NCBI GenBank assembly: GCA_034007295.1
Contig: JAVERC010000009.1
Coordinates: 33,471 to 97,470 of the forward strand
DNA from: JACKCP01 sp034007295
Lineage (GTDB): Bacteria; Desulfobacterota; Desulfobacteria; Desulfobacterales; JACKCP01
Length of the DNA stretch: 64,000 bases
Reading direction: 5' to 3'
Below the pieces are notes generated by a model. The model saw only the letters and a list, made by a program, of their open reading frames with translations. It did not search any database and was not told the origin of the DNA. A program made the translations under genes and the position numbers. The stretch's first letter is position 1. Each line of letters opens with the position of its first letter. This document shows, piece after piece, positions 36,176 through 45,153 of this stretch.

Positions 36176-36742
36176 TCAGTCAACATAATTTTCCAGCCAC
36201 CATGAATCACAATCTGAATTTAAAAGAGTTTCAGCAATTTTTTTACCTTCATCAGTTTTAAGCCTTTTAGAGACAGCTTCAATCCACCTTGAAGTAGTTT
36301 TAACACCTTTATCTCTTAAAACTTTTAAATCAGCAAGAAAAGCAATTTGGTCTGCATCGTTTGCAAGCTTTGCCTCAATTGTTTTTCCTTCATTAAACTC
36401 ATAGAGCAGATCTTTTATTTCCTGTCCAAAAAAAAGACCTGAAACAATATCTTCAATTGCCTTTTTCTCGTCCTTTTCAACATATTTTTTTTGAACATAA
36501 TTTATATCTCCAGTTCTTGCCTCAGGCAAATCATGGAAAAGAGACATAAATACAATTTTTTTTTCATCAGCCATAGGACACATTTTAGCAAGTATATATG
36601 AAACAATACTTATTATAAATGAATGCTCTGCAACATTTTCACTCCCATTTCCAAGAAAAGAATATCCAGATCTAGGCAGTCTTTTCAAAAGCCTTGCCTC
36701 AAATATTAATCCAGCGAGTTTTTCCATATTTTTTCCAATCAT
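36176..36742 (-). CDS. HD-domain phosphohydrolase (YfbR/HDDC2-like)
   Basis: The 188-residue protein has the HD residues in AEHSF, SLFHDLPEARTGDI and LANDADQIAFLADL, the order of YfbR-type 5'-deoxynucleotidases and HDDC2 proteins that act on nucleoside monophosphates with a divalent metal. The catalytic set appears complete. It stands alone between the degenerate HD-GYP gene and the divergent LysM gene. Substrate preference is unknown. Confidence 0.75.
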   Translation of the reverse strand: MIGKNMEKLAGLIFEARLLKRLPRSGYSFLGNGSENVAEHSFIISIVSYILAKMCPMADEKKIVFMSLFHDLPEARTGDINYVQKKYVEKDEKKAIEDIVSGLFFGQEIKDLLYEFNEGKTIEAKLANDADQIAFLADLKVLRDKGVKTTSRWIEAVSKRLKTDEGKKIAETLLNSDCDSWWLENYVD

Positions 36743-36846
36743 TGACTATGTTAATTGTAACTTGACTTTTTTTGGGCACAATGGTTTAATTTTTTTAATT
36801 TTTCAAGAAAAAACCTGCCGAAAACAAAAAAATACAGGACTTTTTT

Positions 36847-37881
36847 ATGAACCGTTCAATAACCAAACAACTGCTTTTATTATTAACAATTATAATTACC
36901 TTTTTTAATTTAGCTGCTGAAGTATATTCAGAAGAAATTGAACAAAAAACTACAATAACTTATACAGTAAAAAAAGGGGACACACTTTGGGGGCTTTCCC
37001 AAAAGTTTTTTGATTCAGCATGGTACTGGCCGGGACTTTGGGCTGAAAACACTAAAATAGCAAACCCCCACTGGATATATCCAGGACAGGAAATAACCCT
37101 TTATAGCAAAAAAGCTCTTTCAGATTTACAAAAAAAAGAACAGCAGCCTGTTGCACAAATAATTGAGACAATAAAAAAAGAGCAGACCAAAGAAAAAAAA
37201 CCAAATTTTGTTTTTAGAAAAATTAACAAACTGCCATATATATCTACCAAGGAAATCAAACCAGACGCCATAATTCAAAGGGGTGTAACTCCTGTGGACA
37301 TGTATTCCACAACAGATGAAATATATATAATAGCAGAAAGCGGCTCGGATAAGTTTCTTATCGGTGAAAAATATGCAATTTACAAAAAACCCGAAAAAGT
37401 TTTTGACCCTGACAATAAAAAAATATTCATAGGCTATCAATACAATCTTGCAGGTATAATTGAAATTCTAAAAAAAGAAGGCAAACTTTTAAGAGCTGTA
37501 ATAACTAACACTTACAGGCCTATTGCCAATGGCGACCTTATTACAGAGTTCAATGAAATATCACCAGATATTTTTTTAAAACCAAGTGTAGCAGGGCTTA
37601 AAGGCAAAATTATCAAGGAAAAAGAAGGAGCTATTTATCTTGGCGAACAGTTTGTAGGCTTTATAAACGCAGGTACTGTTGATGGAGTTGAAAGAGGTCA
37701 GATTTATTCCATTGTTGAAGAACAGATTGTAAATATGGATAATAAAAAAACATTTACAGAACTTATCCCGATAGGTTCTTTTGTAGTTGTAGATGCAAGG
37801 GAAAAAACATCATCTATTTTAGTTATTCAATCTGAAAAACAAATTCCAACAGGAGCATTATTTATTTCTCCATCAATGTAG
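36847..37881 (+). CDS. Exported LysM-domain protein
   Basis: The 344-residue protein has a signal peptide ending near AAEVYSEE and a LysM domain at about residues 38-85 (YTVKKGDTLWGLSQKFF, NPHWIYPGQEITLY). Two C-terminal beta-rich domains follow. LysM binds peptidoglycan, so it probably sits in the periplasm. The phrase ENTKIANPHWIYPG is shared by a delta-proteobacterial LysM family. A terminator follows. Confidence 0.75.
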   Translation: MNRSITKQLLLLLTIIITFFNLAAEVYSEEIEQKTTITYTVKKGDTLWGLSQKFFDSAWYWPGLWAENTKIANPHWIYPGQEITLYSKKALSDLQKKEQQPVAQIIETIKKEQTKEKKPNFVFRKINKLPYISTKEIKPDAIIQRGVTPVDMYSTTDEIYIIAESGSDKFLIGEKYAIYKKPEKVFDPDNKKIFIGYQYNLAGIIEILKKEGKLLRAVITNTYRPIANGDLITEFNEISPDIFLKPSVAGLKGKIIKEKEGAIYLGEQFVGFINAGTVDGVERGQIYSIVEEQIVNMDNKKTFTELIPIGSFVVVDAREKTSSILVIQSEKQIPTGALFISPSM

Positions 37882-37922
37882 CAAATGGAAAAAAATTGAT
37901 TTTTCTTTAACTTATAAAGAAT

Positions 37923-37957
37923 AAAAAGCTGGTCTTGTTTTAAGAGCAGCTTTTTTA
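37923..37957 (+). terminator. Rho-independent terminator after the LysM gene
   Basis: AAAAAGCTG and CAGCTTTTTT pair, with TCTT/AAGA as an inner extension around GTTTT, and the descending arm runs into six T. It lies about 40 bases after the LysM stop. Confidence 0.8.
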
Positions 37958-38042
37958 TTTCCCTTTACTTATTGCTTTACCTTTGTTTTCTAGACTGGTA
38001 AGAAATGTTTTAAATATTAAAAACACATTATGCGGAGTTAAA

Positions 38043-38948
38043 ATGGATTTTAAAAGTGTCGAAGATGTTCAGTCAAGGCTTGAATCTTCAAATTATATAC
38101 CCTCAAGAGAAATTTCAACTGTAATTTTTCTTGCACAGGCAACAAAAAAACCAGTTCTTGTTGAAGGGCCAGCAGGTGTTGGGAAAACTGAACTTGCCAA
38201 GGCTGTTTCAAGATGTATGGACAGAGATCTTATAAGAATGCAGTGCTATGAAGGTCTTGATGAAACAAAAGCACTTTATGAATGGGAATATGCAAAGCAG
38301 CTTCTTTATACACAGATGGTAAAGGATAAAATTGACCATCTTCTTTCTGACGTAAAAACAATAAGTGAAGCAGTAGATAAAATATCAAGCCAGGAAGATG
38401 CTTTTTTTTCAGAAAAATTTATTCAGCCCCGTCCTCTTCTCAAGGCAATAACCTCTGATAAACCAGTTGTGCTTCTTATTGACGAAGTAGATAAATCAGA
38501 CCCTGAATTTGAAGCATTTCTTTTGGAACTTTTAAGTGATTTCCAAATTACTATTCCTGAAATTGGAACATTATCTGCCAAATCAATGCCATTTGTATTT
38601 CTCACATCAAACAACTACAGAGATATGAGCGATGCCTTAAAAAGAAGATGTGTGCATTTATACATAGACTATCCTGAACTTCACACTGAAAGACAAATTG
38701 TTCAGATGAAAATACCAGGAATAAAAGATGATCTTCTAGACAAATTAGTTGAAACAATAGGCAACCTAAGAAAACTTGATCTCAAAAAAAAGCCGTGTAT
38801 TTCAGAAACTCTTGACTGGGCAAAATCACTTCTTGCTTTAGGTGCAAACGAAATTACACCAGAAATATTAAAAGATACTCTTAATGTTATCTGTAAATAC
38901 AAAACCGATGAAGAACTTGTAAGAAAAAATATTGAAAGCCTTGTGTAA
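38043..38948 (+). CDS. MoxR-type AAA+ ATPase
   Basis: The ATG at 38043 with GCGGAG upstream is favoured over an upstream TTG at 37983. The 301-residue protein has Walker A EGPAGVGKTELAKA near residue 40, Walker B VVLLIDEVDKSDPEF, sensor LTSNNYRDMSDALKRRC and the C-terminal lid. MoxR ATPases mature VWA-domain partners and metalloenzyme complexes. The VWA gene starts two bases after its stop, giving the classic MoxR/VWA (CoxD/CoxE-type) pair. No carbon monoxide dehydrogenase genes are nearby, so the client is unknown. Confidence 0.88.
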   Translation: MDFKSVEDVQSRLESSNYIPSREISTVIFLAQATKKPVLVEGPAGVGKTELAKAVSRCMDRDLIRMQCYEGLDETKALYEWEYAKQLLYTQMVKDKIDHLLSDVKTISEAVDKISSQEDAFFSEKFIQPRPLLKAITSDKPVVLLIDEVDKSDPEFEAFLLELLSDFQITIPEIGTLSAKSMPFVFLTSNNYRDMSDALKRRCVHLYIDYPELHTERQIVQMKIPGIKDDLLDKLVETIGNLRKLDLKKKPCISETLDWAKSLLALGANEITPEILKDTLNVICKYKTDEELVRKNIESLV

Positions 38949-38950
38949 AA

Positions 38951-40336
38951 ATGCTTGAAACTATATTAAAATTTACTGCTTGCTGCAGAGCATCCAATTT
39001 TTATATTTCTACAGCCCAAACCCTTGACTGCGTTGAGCACCTAAAACTTATTGATCCAACAGACGAAGCCTCTTTTAAAACTGTCCTAAAAACAAATTTT
39101 GTAAAAACTCAAAGGGACAATCCAAGATTTGAAGCACTTTACAATCTTTACTTCCACGATATGGGAATTGAACTAGAAACTGAAATAAATCAAGACCAAG
39201 ATATTAGAAATAAAGTTCTTGAAGAACTGAAAAACTTTGCTCTTGAGACAAATGATCCAATCTTTGATGTTTTGATGGAGTTTTTATCCGGTGATCCCCA
39301 TGACTATCTTGGAGAAATAACAGATATTCATACAAGGGTTGAAAAACATCAGGCAGCATTAAAATCAAATATGGGACAACTTGCATTAAGACTTGATGTA
39401 ATGCTTAAAATAAATAAGCTGAGAAGCAGGGTTCTTGAACTTGTAAAAAATTTTGGAGGAAATGCACAGTCAGAAACAAGGGAAAGTGTTGAACAACATT
39501 TTGCAAAAATGCTGGACAAGGCATATGAAATTTTAACAAAAGAGCCAAGACCTGATAATGTTGGTTTAAAAGATATAAAAAATACAGATAAAAAATATAA
39601 AAATATAGGTGAAAAAGCCTTTTCAAACCTGACTCCTGATGAAATAGAACTCACAAGGGAAGTTATTGATCAGCTAGTAAAAAAACTTAAAGATATTGCT
39701 TCAAGAAGATTCATGTCAAGAAACAAAGGTGTCCTTGACATAAAAAAGACCCTAAAAGACGCAAACAAGTTTCAGGGTGTTCCAGTCAACATTCATTATA
39801 AAAACAAGCCATTAAGAAAAGGAAAAATAGTCACTCTATGTGATATTTCCGGTTCTGTCTGGTCAGCAGCCAGATTTATGCTCAACATCCTCTTTTCCCT
39901 TCAGGACTGCTTTTCCAGAGTTAAAAGTTATGTTTTTGTTTCAGGTGTTTGTGATGTAACTGATATTTTTGATAAATACCAGATCAATGATGCAATTGAT
40001 AAAATAATGTCAGAAGCAGATATTGAATATGACGTACCAACAGATTATGGTGAAACTTTTATAGATTTTAAAACAAATCATATGCATGAACTGAACTCAA
40101 AAACAACACTCATTATTATTGGAGATGCCAGATCAAATTATATGAACCCCCATTCTGAAATTCTTGAAGAAATGAGGGCAAAGTGCAAACGAATAATCTG
40201 GCTCAATCCTGAACCCCTTAATACATGGGACACCGGCGACAGTGAAATGTATGCATACAAAGCTCATGTCAATGAAGTTAGGCCATGTCAGAATCTCAAT
40301 CAGTTATTTGATTTTATTGAAGATTTAATTCTTTAA
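38951..40336 (+). CDS. VWA-domain CoxE-like protein
   Basis: The 461-residue protein has a helical N-terminal region and a C-terminal von Willebrand A domain with MIDAS CDISGSV near residue 298 and TTLIIIGDARSNYMNP as the third metal motif. It pairs with the MoxR ATPase directly upstream. CoxE-like proteins work with CoxD-type ATPases in assembling metal enzymes. No membrane segment is seen, so a cytoplasmic complex is likely. Confidence 0.85.
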   Translation: MLETILKFTACCRASNFYISTAQTLDCVEHLKLIDPTDEASFKTVLKTNFVKTQRDNPRFEALYNLYFHDMGIELETEINQDQDIRNKVLEELKNFALETNDPIFDVLMEFLSGDPHDYLGEITDIHTRVEKHQAALKSNMGQLALRLDVMLKINKLRSRVLELVKNFGGNAQSETRESVEQHFAKMLDKAYEILTKEPRPDNVGLKDIKNTDKKYKNIGEKAFSNLTPDEIELTREVIDQLVKKLKDIASRRFMSRNKGVLDIKKTLKDANKFQGVPVNIHYKNKPLRKGKIVTLCDISGSVWSAARFMLNILFSLQDCFSRVKSYVFVSGVCDVTDIFDKYQINDAIDKIMSEADIEYDVPTDYGETFIDFKTNHMHELNSKTTLIIIGDARSNYMNPHSEILEEMRAKCKRIIWLNPEPLNTWDTGDSEMYAYKAHVNEVRPCQNLNQLFDFIEDLIL

Positions 40337-40361
40337 ATTCAAAGAGATAAACAATAGTTAA

Positions 40362-40407
40362 TTAGCCTGAAATATTAAAAGTTTCATTCTAAAAAATTTC
40401 AGGCTAA
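40362..40407. terminator. Bidirectional hairpin between convergent genes
   Basis: TTAGCCTGAAAT (40362-40373) and ATTTCAGGCTAA (40396-40407) form a perfect 12-base stem around an A/T-rich loop. It lies between the VWA gene and the uspA-like gene, whose stop is inside the right arm. Both sides have T-rich stretches, so it probably ends transcription in both directions. Confidence 0.65.
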
Positions 40408-40850
40408 ATTGTTTTTACAACAATAACAGCTGTATTCTCCAAGGCTCTAACCAGCTTTATACTTACATCACCTAAAACAAACTCTTCTGCTTTAGAAAGT
40501 TTTTTTCTTCCAATTACAACCATTGTATGATGATTTTTCTTAAAATAATCAATTATACCGTCGGCAACAGTTGCAAATTGTCCCTGAATAACCTCTGTAT
40601 AAATTGAACTGTCATTAAAGCCGGCAAGTACAAGTTCTTCTCTTGCTTCAATCATTAGAGACTTAACTTTTTCAGGTTCCTGCTGCATATATCTTCTACC
40701 CATAAGTTCTTCACCGCCAGATGGGATGCGCAAAATATGAAGAAGGGTTACTTCTGCCTTATCAGGACAAAGGCTTAGGCCTATCAAATAATTCAAAACT
40801 GCCTTGGAAGTTTCATAATTGTTTACAGGCACAAGAATTTTATTTTTCAA
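40404..40850 (-). CDS. Universal stress protein (UspA family)
   Basis: The 148-residue single-domain protein starts with KILVPVNNYETSKAVLNYL and has the UspA core (EVTLLHIL) and the ATP-binding loop region VVIGRKKLSKAEEFVLGDVSIKLV. The glycine motif (G-2x-G-9x-G) is not perfect, so it may not bind ATP. It follows the kinase-like gene by 16 bases and belongs to the same minus-strand unit with a GAF gene. Confidence 0.8.
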   Translation of the reverse strand: MKNKILVPVNNYETSKAVLNYLIGLSLCPDKAEVTLLHILRIPSGGEELMGRRYMQQEPEKVKSLMIEAREELVLAGFNDSSIYTEVIQGQFATVADGIIDYFKKNHHTMVVIGRKKLSKAEEFVLGDVSIKLVRALENTAVIVVKTI

Positions 40851-40866
40851 AACTTCCTCCTAAATT

Positions 40867-41775
40867 TTAAAGGGACCTTAAATATCCCTTAAGGGATTCT
40901 AATATTTCGTCAATAAATTCATAATAAATTGGAGTTCCTTTGGAAAAATGAAGCAAAATATCATTAAGCATTCTTGGAATATAAGGGTATAATTTTCTTA
41001 AATTTACAAATCTGCTTCTGTCAAGAAGTGAAAAATCGCCTTCTTCAACTTTTTCAAAAAAATCTCCGTATGTATATGTATCGTTTTTTATCATATAAAG
41101 ATTATGAAACCCCTTGCCTACTGCATATAAAATAATATTTCCAATACCAAACAGGTCAAGACTGTAGGGGTTTTCCGGAGAATCATAATCATAATCAAAA
41201 TCTATCCAGACATAATTGCCTGTTTTTCTTTCAACCATTATGTGATCATTTCTAATATCTCCATGCTTAAAGCCATTTAAATGAAGTATTTTTATTGCCT
41301 CAAATGCTTTTAAAAGCTTTCTAAGAATACAGGGAAGAACTTCATTAAAATATTTCTCATGGGGCATTCTGTCGTACTGTTCCATAAAAACAAAAAAGTT
41401 TGCTCCCCTAATAATATCAAGAACTCTGATATTATTATTTTTAATATCCCAGAACACCTCACCCTGCATAAAATCAGGATGTCCCTTGATAAGCTCCAGA
41501 ATCTTTCCTTCTTTTTCAGGACTTCTGAAGCACTTTATTTTTGCTCCACCAATTGAGGTCATAAAGTCTTCAAAATAAGTAAGCTTAGCAAGCTTTCTTT
41601 CACCGCTTTCTTTTTCAATTACTCTTTTAACCCAGAATTTAGGATCTTCAACTCCAAATCTTCTTTCTTTTTCATTTCCTGTAACTTCAAATTCTCTGCC
41701 ATCCAGGACTATGACATCACCTGCTTTTATGGCAAAAAAATCACTGGTATCATGCACCAGATTAAATTTTGTCAT
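40867..41775 (-). CDS. Serine/threonine protein kinase-like protein
   Basis: The 302-residue protein has a kinase fold: KHGDIRNDHIM near residues 168-178 stands for the catalytic loop (HxDxxxxN with an unusual HGDIRNDH), and WIDFDYDY near 188-195 for the DFG position. ERKLAKLTYFEDF may hold the ATP-binding lysine. The first 60 residues form a small beta domain (VIVLDGREFEVTG). The start ATG overlaps the GAF-domain gene stop (ATGA), and uspA follows, suggesting a stress-signalling unit. The divergent loop means activity is not certain. Confidence 0.7.
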   Translation of the reverse strand: MTKFNLVHDTSDFFAIKAGDVIVLDGREFEVTGNEKERRFGVEDPKFWVKRVIEKESGERKLAKLTYFEDFMTSIGGAKIKCFRSPEKEGKILELIKGHPDFMQGEVFWDIKNNNIRVLDIIRGANFFVFMEQYDRMPHEKYFNEVLPCILRKLLKAFEAIKILHLNGFKHGDIRNDHIMVERKTGNYVWIDFDYDYDSPENPYSLDLFGIGNIILYAVGKGFHNLYMIKNDTYTYGDFFEKVEEGDFSLLDRSRFVNLRKLYPYIPRMLNDILLHFSKGTPIYYEFIDEILESLKGYLRSL

Positions 41776-42344
41776 AAAACAATATCCTCGAGCATTCTTA
41801 ATGGAAGGCTTCCAGCAGCAGCCTTTACAGTTTCAAAAAAATTTCTAAGACCAGTATATTCTATCCGCAACCCCAAGTGTCTTGCAAAAACAGTAAAAGC
41901 ATCAAGATCATCTTCATGAAGAATCCATGGTGCGTCATGATACATTTTTAGAACCCCCAAAACTGCACGGCCATATTTTATGGGAACAGAAAGCATTGAA
42001 ACAATGCCCTCTTTTTCTGCAGCTTCAGGGTTTATGACCCTTTTGTCTTTTCTTATGTCCTCATAAAAAATAACTTCACCATTAAGACATTCCTTATTTT
42101 CACCCTGGACGATTATCGGTTCATTTTTAAGGTAATTACGGCTCAGCCCGCAGCTTGCAACCCTGAAAAGTTCTCTTTCACGGTCATCATAAAGCTTGAT
42201 TGAACAAGCCTTGACCCTGAAAGCACTGCAAACTCCTTCAACAAGATGTCTTTGCAGTGTGCTTAAATCTTCATAAGTTGAAATTGCATAGCTGATTGCC
42301 TTGAATTCCCTTAACTGAATTCTTGCATCAGGTTTACCTGCCAT
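41772..42344 (-). CDS. GAF-domain protein
   Basis: The 190-residue protein is one GAF domain (LQRHLVEGVCSAFRVKACSIKLYD, IVSMLSVPIKYGRAVLGVLKMY) with short extensions. It would bind a small ligand or sense redox state; cysteines lie in KACSIKL and VASCGLSR. It overlaps the kinase gene by four bases, so the two are probably made together. It is the first gene of the minus-strand GAF/kinase/UspA unit. Confidence 0.8.
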   Translation of the reverse strand: MAGKPDARIQLREFKAISYAISTYEDLSTLQRHLVEGVCSAFRVKACSIKLYDDRERELFRVASCGLSRNYLKNEPIIVQGENKECLNGEVIFYEDIRKDKRVINPEAAEKEGIVSMLSVPIKYGRAVLGVLKMYHDAPWILHEDDLDAFTVFARHLGLRIEYTGLRNFFETVKAAAGSLPLRMLEDIVL

Positions 42345-42546
42345 AAGCTGATTACCCCTTGAATTAAATATTTAATAAAACTTGATGATTTTATTTTCCC
42401 AATGATTCTTTTCATATTGAAGAATCATTTAAATTTTAAATTATCTTGATTTCTGTTTTGTGATATGAAAACAAATGAATTTAATATCATATATCTATTT
42501 TATATTTATAAACATTGTTCGTCAAACAAATTATAAGGTGAATAAA

Positions 42547-43062
42547 TTGAATCTTATTACATTTAATAGAATAACACCCACAATTAATGAAAATACCTTT
42601 TTAGCCAAAGGTTCCATTGTAATTGGAAATGCAACTATTGGTAAAAACTCTTCTGTCTGGTTTAATACGGTAATACGAGCAGATATGGACAAAATAACCA
42701 TCGGAGAAAATACAAATATTCAGGACAATTCAGTTTTGCATTGTGACAAGGGAAGCCCTCTTAAAATTGGAAACAACGTTACTATAGGACACAATGCAGT
42801 GGTTCACGGCTGTACAATCGAGGACAATGTTTTAATAGGAATGGGTGCAACAATAATGAATAATGCTGTTATTAAAAAAGGCTCAATAATAGCTGCAGGT
42901 GCTGTTGTTCTTGAAAACACAATTTTTCCTGAATTTTCCCTGGCAGCAGGAACTCCGGCAAAAATAAAAAAAAAATTAGACCCAGGCATTATTGAATTAA
43001 TAAAGCAGTCTGCAGATCATTATTCCATGCTCAAGGATAAATATCTTGAACTTGGAAACTAA
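42547..43062 (+). CDS. Gamma-carbonic anhydrase-like left-handed beta-helix protein
   Basis: A TTG at 42547 preceded by AAGGTG gives 171 residues, the usual family length. An upstream ATG at 42475 would add 24 hydrophobic residues and is less likely. The protein has hexapeptide repeats and the gamma-CA motifs WFNTVIRADMDKITIGENTN, NSVLHC and IGHNAVVHGC, with the three zinc histidines in the last two segments. It hydrates CO2 or acts as a related transferase. It overlaps the next membrane-protein gene by 17 bases. Confidence 0.85.
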   Translation: MNLITFNRITPTINENTFLAKGSIVIGNATIGKNSSVWFNTVIRADMDKITIGENTNIQDNSVLHCDKGSPLKIGNNVTIGHNAVVHGCTIEDNVLIGMGATIMNNAVIKKGSIIAAGAVVLENTIFPEFSLAAGTPAKIKKKLDPGIIELIKQSADHYSMLKDKYLELGN

Positions 43063-44488
43063 AAAAAATTTACATTTTTTTTTAGCTATTACATCAGGTC
43101 TTTTGACTGAGCATTTGATATGGTCAATAATAATTTTCAAATCAAATCTTGAAATTGCACAAAAATCAAAGGCAATATTAACGCATACAGATTTTTTTAT
43201 AAGTCCATGCTGTTTTGCCGCAAAAGGCCTTGAATACATTTCAACTGCAATTTATTCTGCTGCTTTTTTTACTTTCACGGCAGGACTTTTTTTTATTTTT
43301 GCAGGAATTATTGCGGGATTTTTCTATTTAAAATTCAAAAGAATCAAATCATATTTAATTTTTATTTATATGATTATCTTAATTTTTACCGCTTTTTTAC
43401 TTAAAAATTATTCAATAAATCTTATTTCCAGTATTTTGTGTTTTGTTCTTACAGTCAAATTAAAATATAAAATTTATTTTTCAAGGATTTATATTTTACC
43501 CCTTATTTTTATGGCTCTTATTCCTTTTTTATACAAAGGGGACAGTTTTTTTTCAGATTTCAGAGACAAAGTTCTTCTCACAAATTTTATTGGTAAATCC
43601 ATAAATAATTTTTATTACAAATTTACCCTCTACCCTGCTGAAATAATAAAAACACCTTTGCAAAGCCAGCTTAAAGTATTTGAAATAAAAGGATTTACAA
43701 AGGATGAAGAAAGTAAAATAAAATCCATTTTAAAAAAATATAATTATTTTGAATTAAAAAATCATCAAACACAAAAAGATATTAAAATAATTAAGCAAAA
43801 TAAAAAGATTATTATTTTGTCTGATGGGAAAAATTATGTTTTTGATTATAAAATATTTTTATCTGACTATAAAAAAATTTTTATCAGTATTTCAAACAAA
43901 AAGGAAAAAAACATTTTAAAACAAACAACACTTGCAGGATTTCTGATTTTTTTACCTTTTTTAATTTTTTATACATTAATTTCATTTTTTAAATTTTTAT
44001 CTGGTTTTGTACCTGGCACTAAAAATATTGATATTTTAGCGTCTTTATCTTTTATTATAGTAATTTATTTATTGTTTTTTCCTTTAACAAAAACATATTT
44101 TAATCAAGACTTAACACTTGAACAAAATCTTTCAGCCAAAAACAAATTCACTAGAATTGAAGCTCTAAAATACGCATATAAAAACAAATTAAAAATTCCC
44201 ATACCCCAAAAATGTTTAAATTCATCCTATGATGGGGAAAGATTATGGGCTGTATTAAATTTTAACATAAACAATCTTGATGACCTTGAAAAAATAATAA
44301 AAAAAACAAAGGACAAAAATATTAATGTAAGATGCAAGGCTTATCAAAAACTTGGTTCAGTTTCCCCCTTAAACCAAAGGCTTTACACAAAAACATCCTT
44401 ATTTCTAAAATCTGACTTCAAACTAATAAAAGACTGGTATGTGCAATGGTACGCCTTCAATTTCTGCAAAAAGATTCTTTTAAAATAA
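43046..44488 (+). CDS. Polytopic membrane protein of unknown function
   Basis: I do not recognise this 480-residue protein. The TTG start at 43046, behind AAGGAT, overlaps the gamma-CA gene. The N-terminal third has four or five membrane helices, the middle carries a soluble domain (ESKIKSILKKYNYFEL), two more helices lie near 305-360, and a soluble C-terminus of about 120 residues reads like HEAT-type repeats (SYDGERLWAVLNFNINN, NINVRCKAYQKLGSV). It overlaps the CPBP-family gene by 43 bases, so the two are probably co-translated. Confidence 0.6.
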   Translation: MNLETKKNLHFFLAITSGLLTEHLIWSIIIFKSNLEIAQKSKAILTHTDFFISPCCFAAKGLEYISTAIYSAAFFTFTAGLFFIFAGIIAGFFYLKFKRIKSYLIFIYMIILIFTAFLLKNYSINLISSILCFVLTVKLKYKIYFSRIYILPLIFMALIPFLYKGDSFFSDFRDKVLLTNFIGKSINNFYYKFTLYPAEIIKTPLQSQLKVFEIKGFTKDEESKIKSILKKYNYFELKNHQTQKDIKIIKQNKKIIILSDGKNYVFDYKIFLSDYKKIFISISNKKEKNILKQTTLAGFLIFLPFLIFYTLISFFKFLSGFVPGTKNIDILASLSFIIVIYLLFFPLTKTYFNQDLTLEQNLSAKNKFTRIEALKYAYKNKLKIPIPQKCLNSSYDGERLWAVLNFNINNLDDLEKIIKKTKDKNINVRCKAYQKLGSVSPLNQRLYTKTSLFLKSDFKLIKDWYVQWYAFNFCKKILLK

Positions 44489-45120
44489 AACTTAGAGAAA
44501 TTTTTCTGATATTTTTACTTTTTTTTCTGATTGAATTTTACGGAACCAAAATATTTTATACATTTTCAATTCTTGAAAAAACTTTTATTTTAAGAATTTT
44601 GGATTTACTTGTTATCTGCTTGTTTTTTTTATTTGCTAAAAAAACTTCTTTTTTTAAATTAAATTACCTGCTTCACGGATTAAAATACGGGATTATTATT
44701 TCAGCATGCACAGGAATTTTATTTTTCATAATTTATTTTATCTTATTATTTTTTTTCAGCTTAAATATTTTGCTTTTTTTTTCATCGGATAATCTTTTTA
44801 AAGGAAAAGATCTTATATTTTTAGTACTTACCGGCGTAATTGCAGGTCCAATTGCTGAAGAATTTTTTTTCAGAGGTATTTTATACAATTATATAAGACA
44901 AAACCAAAAAATAATTTTTTCCATAATAACAAGCTCAGCCATTTTTGCACTGTTTCATTTTAAGGGTGGAAATATGCCTGCAGTACAATTTGCAGGTGGA
45001 ATTTTATTTGCCTGTTCATATGAATTTACAAAAAATATTTTTGTTCCATGCATTATTCACATAACAGGCAATTTATTTATTTTTTCAGTTCCATATCTTT
45101 TAAAAACAGGTTTTTTCTAA
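44446..45120 (+). CDS. CPBP-family intramembrane metalloprotease (CAAX protease-like)
   Basis: The 224-residue membrane protein has the CPBP motifs: GPIAEEFFFRGIL (motif 1, EExxxR), IFALFHFKGG (motif 2, FxxxH) and CIIHITGNLF (motif 4, HxxxN). These are the catalytic residues of Rce1-type proteases. Physiological substrates are unknown in most bacteria. It overlaps the upstream membrane-protein gene, and its start may differ by a few codons. It is convergent with pepN. Confidence 0.85.
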   Translation: MVRLQFLQKDSFKIKLREIFLIFLLFFLIEFYGTKIFYTFSILEKTFILRILDLLVICLFFLFAKKTSFFKLNYLLHGLKYGIIISACTGILFFIIYFILLFFFSLNILLFFSSDNLFKGKDLIFLVLTGVIAGPIAEEFFFRGILYNYIRQNQKIIFSIITSSAIFALFHFKGGNMPAVQFAGGILFACSYEFTKNIFVPCIIHITGNLFIFSVPYLLKTGFF

Positions 45121-45153
45121 AAGGACTGATACTGTTATTTTTCCAATCATCAA

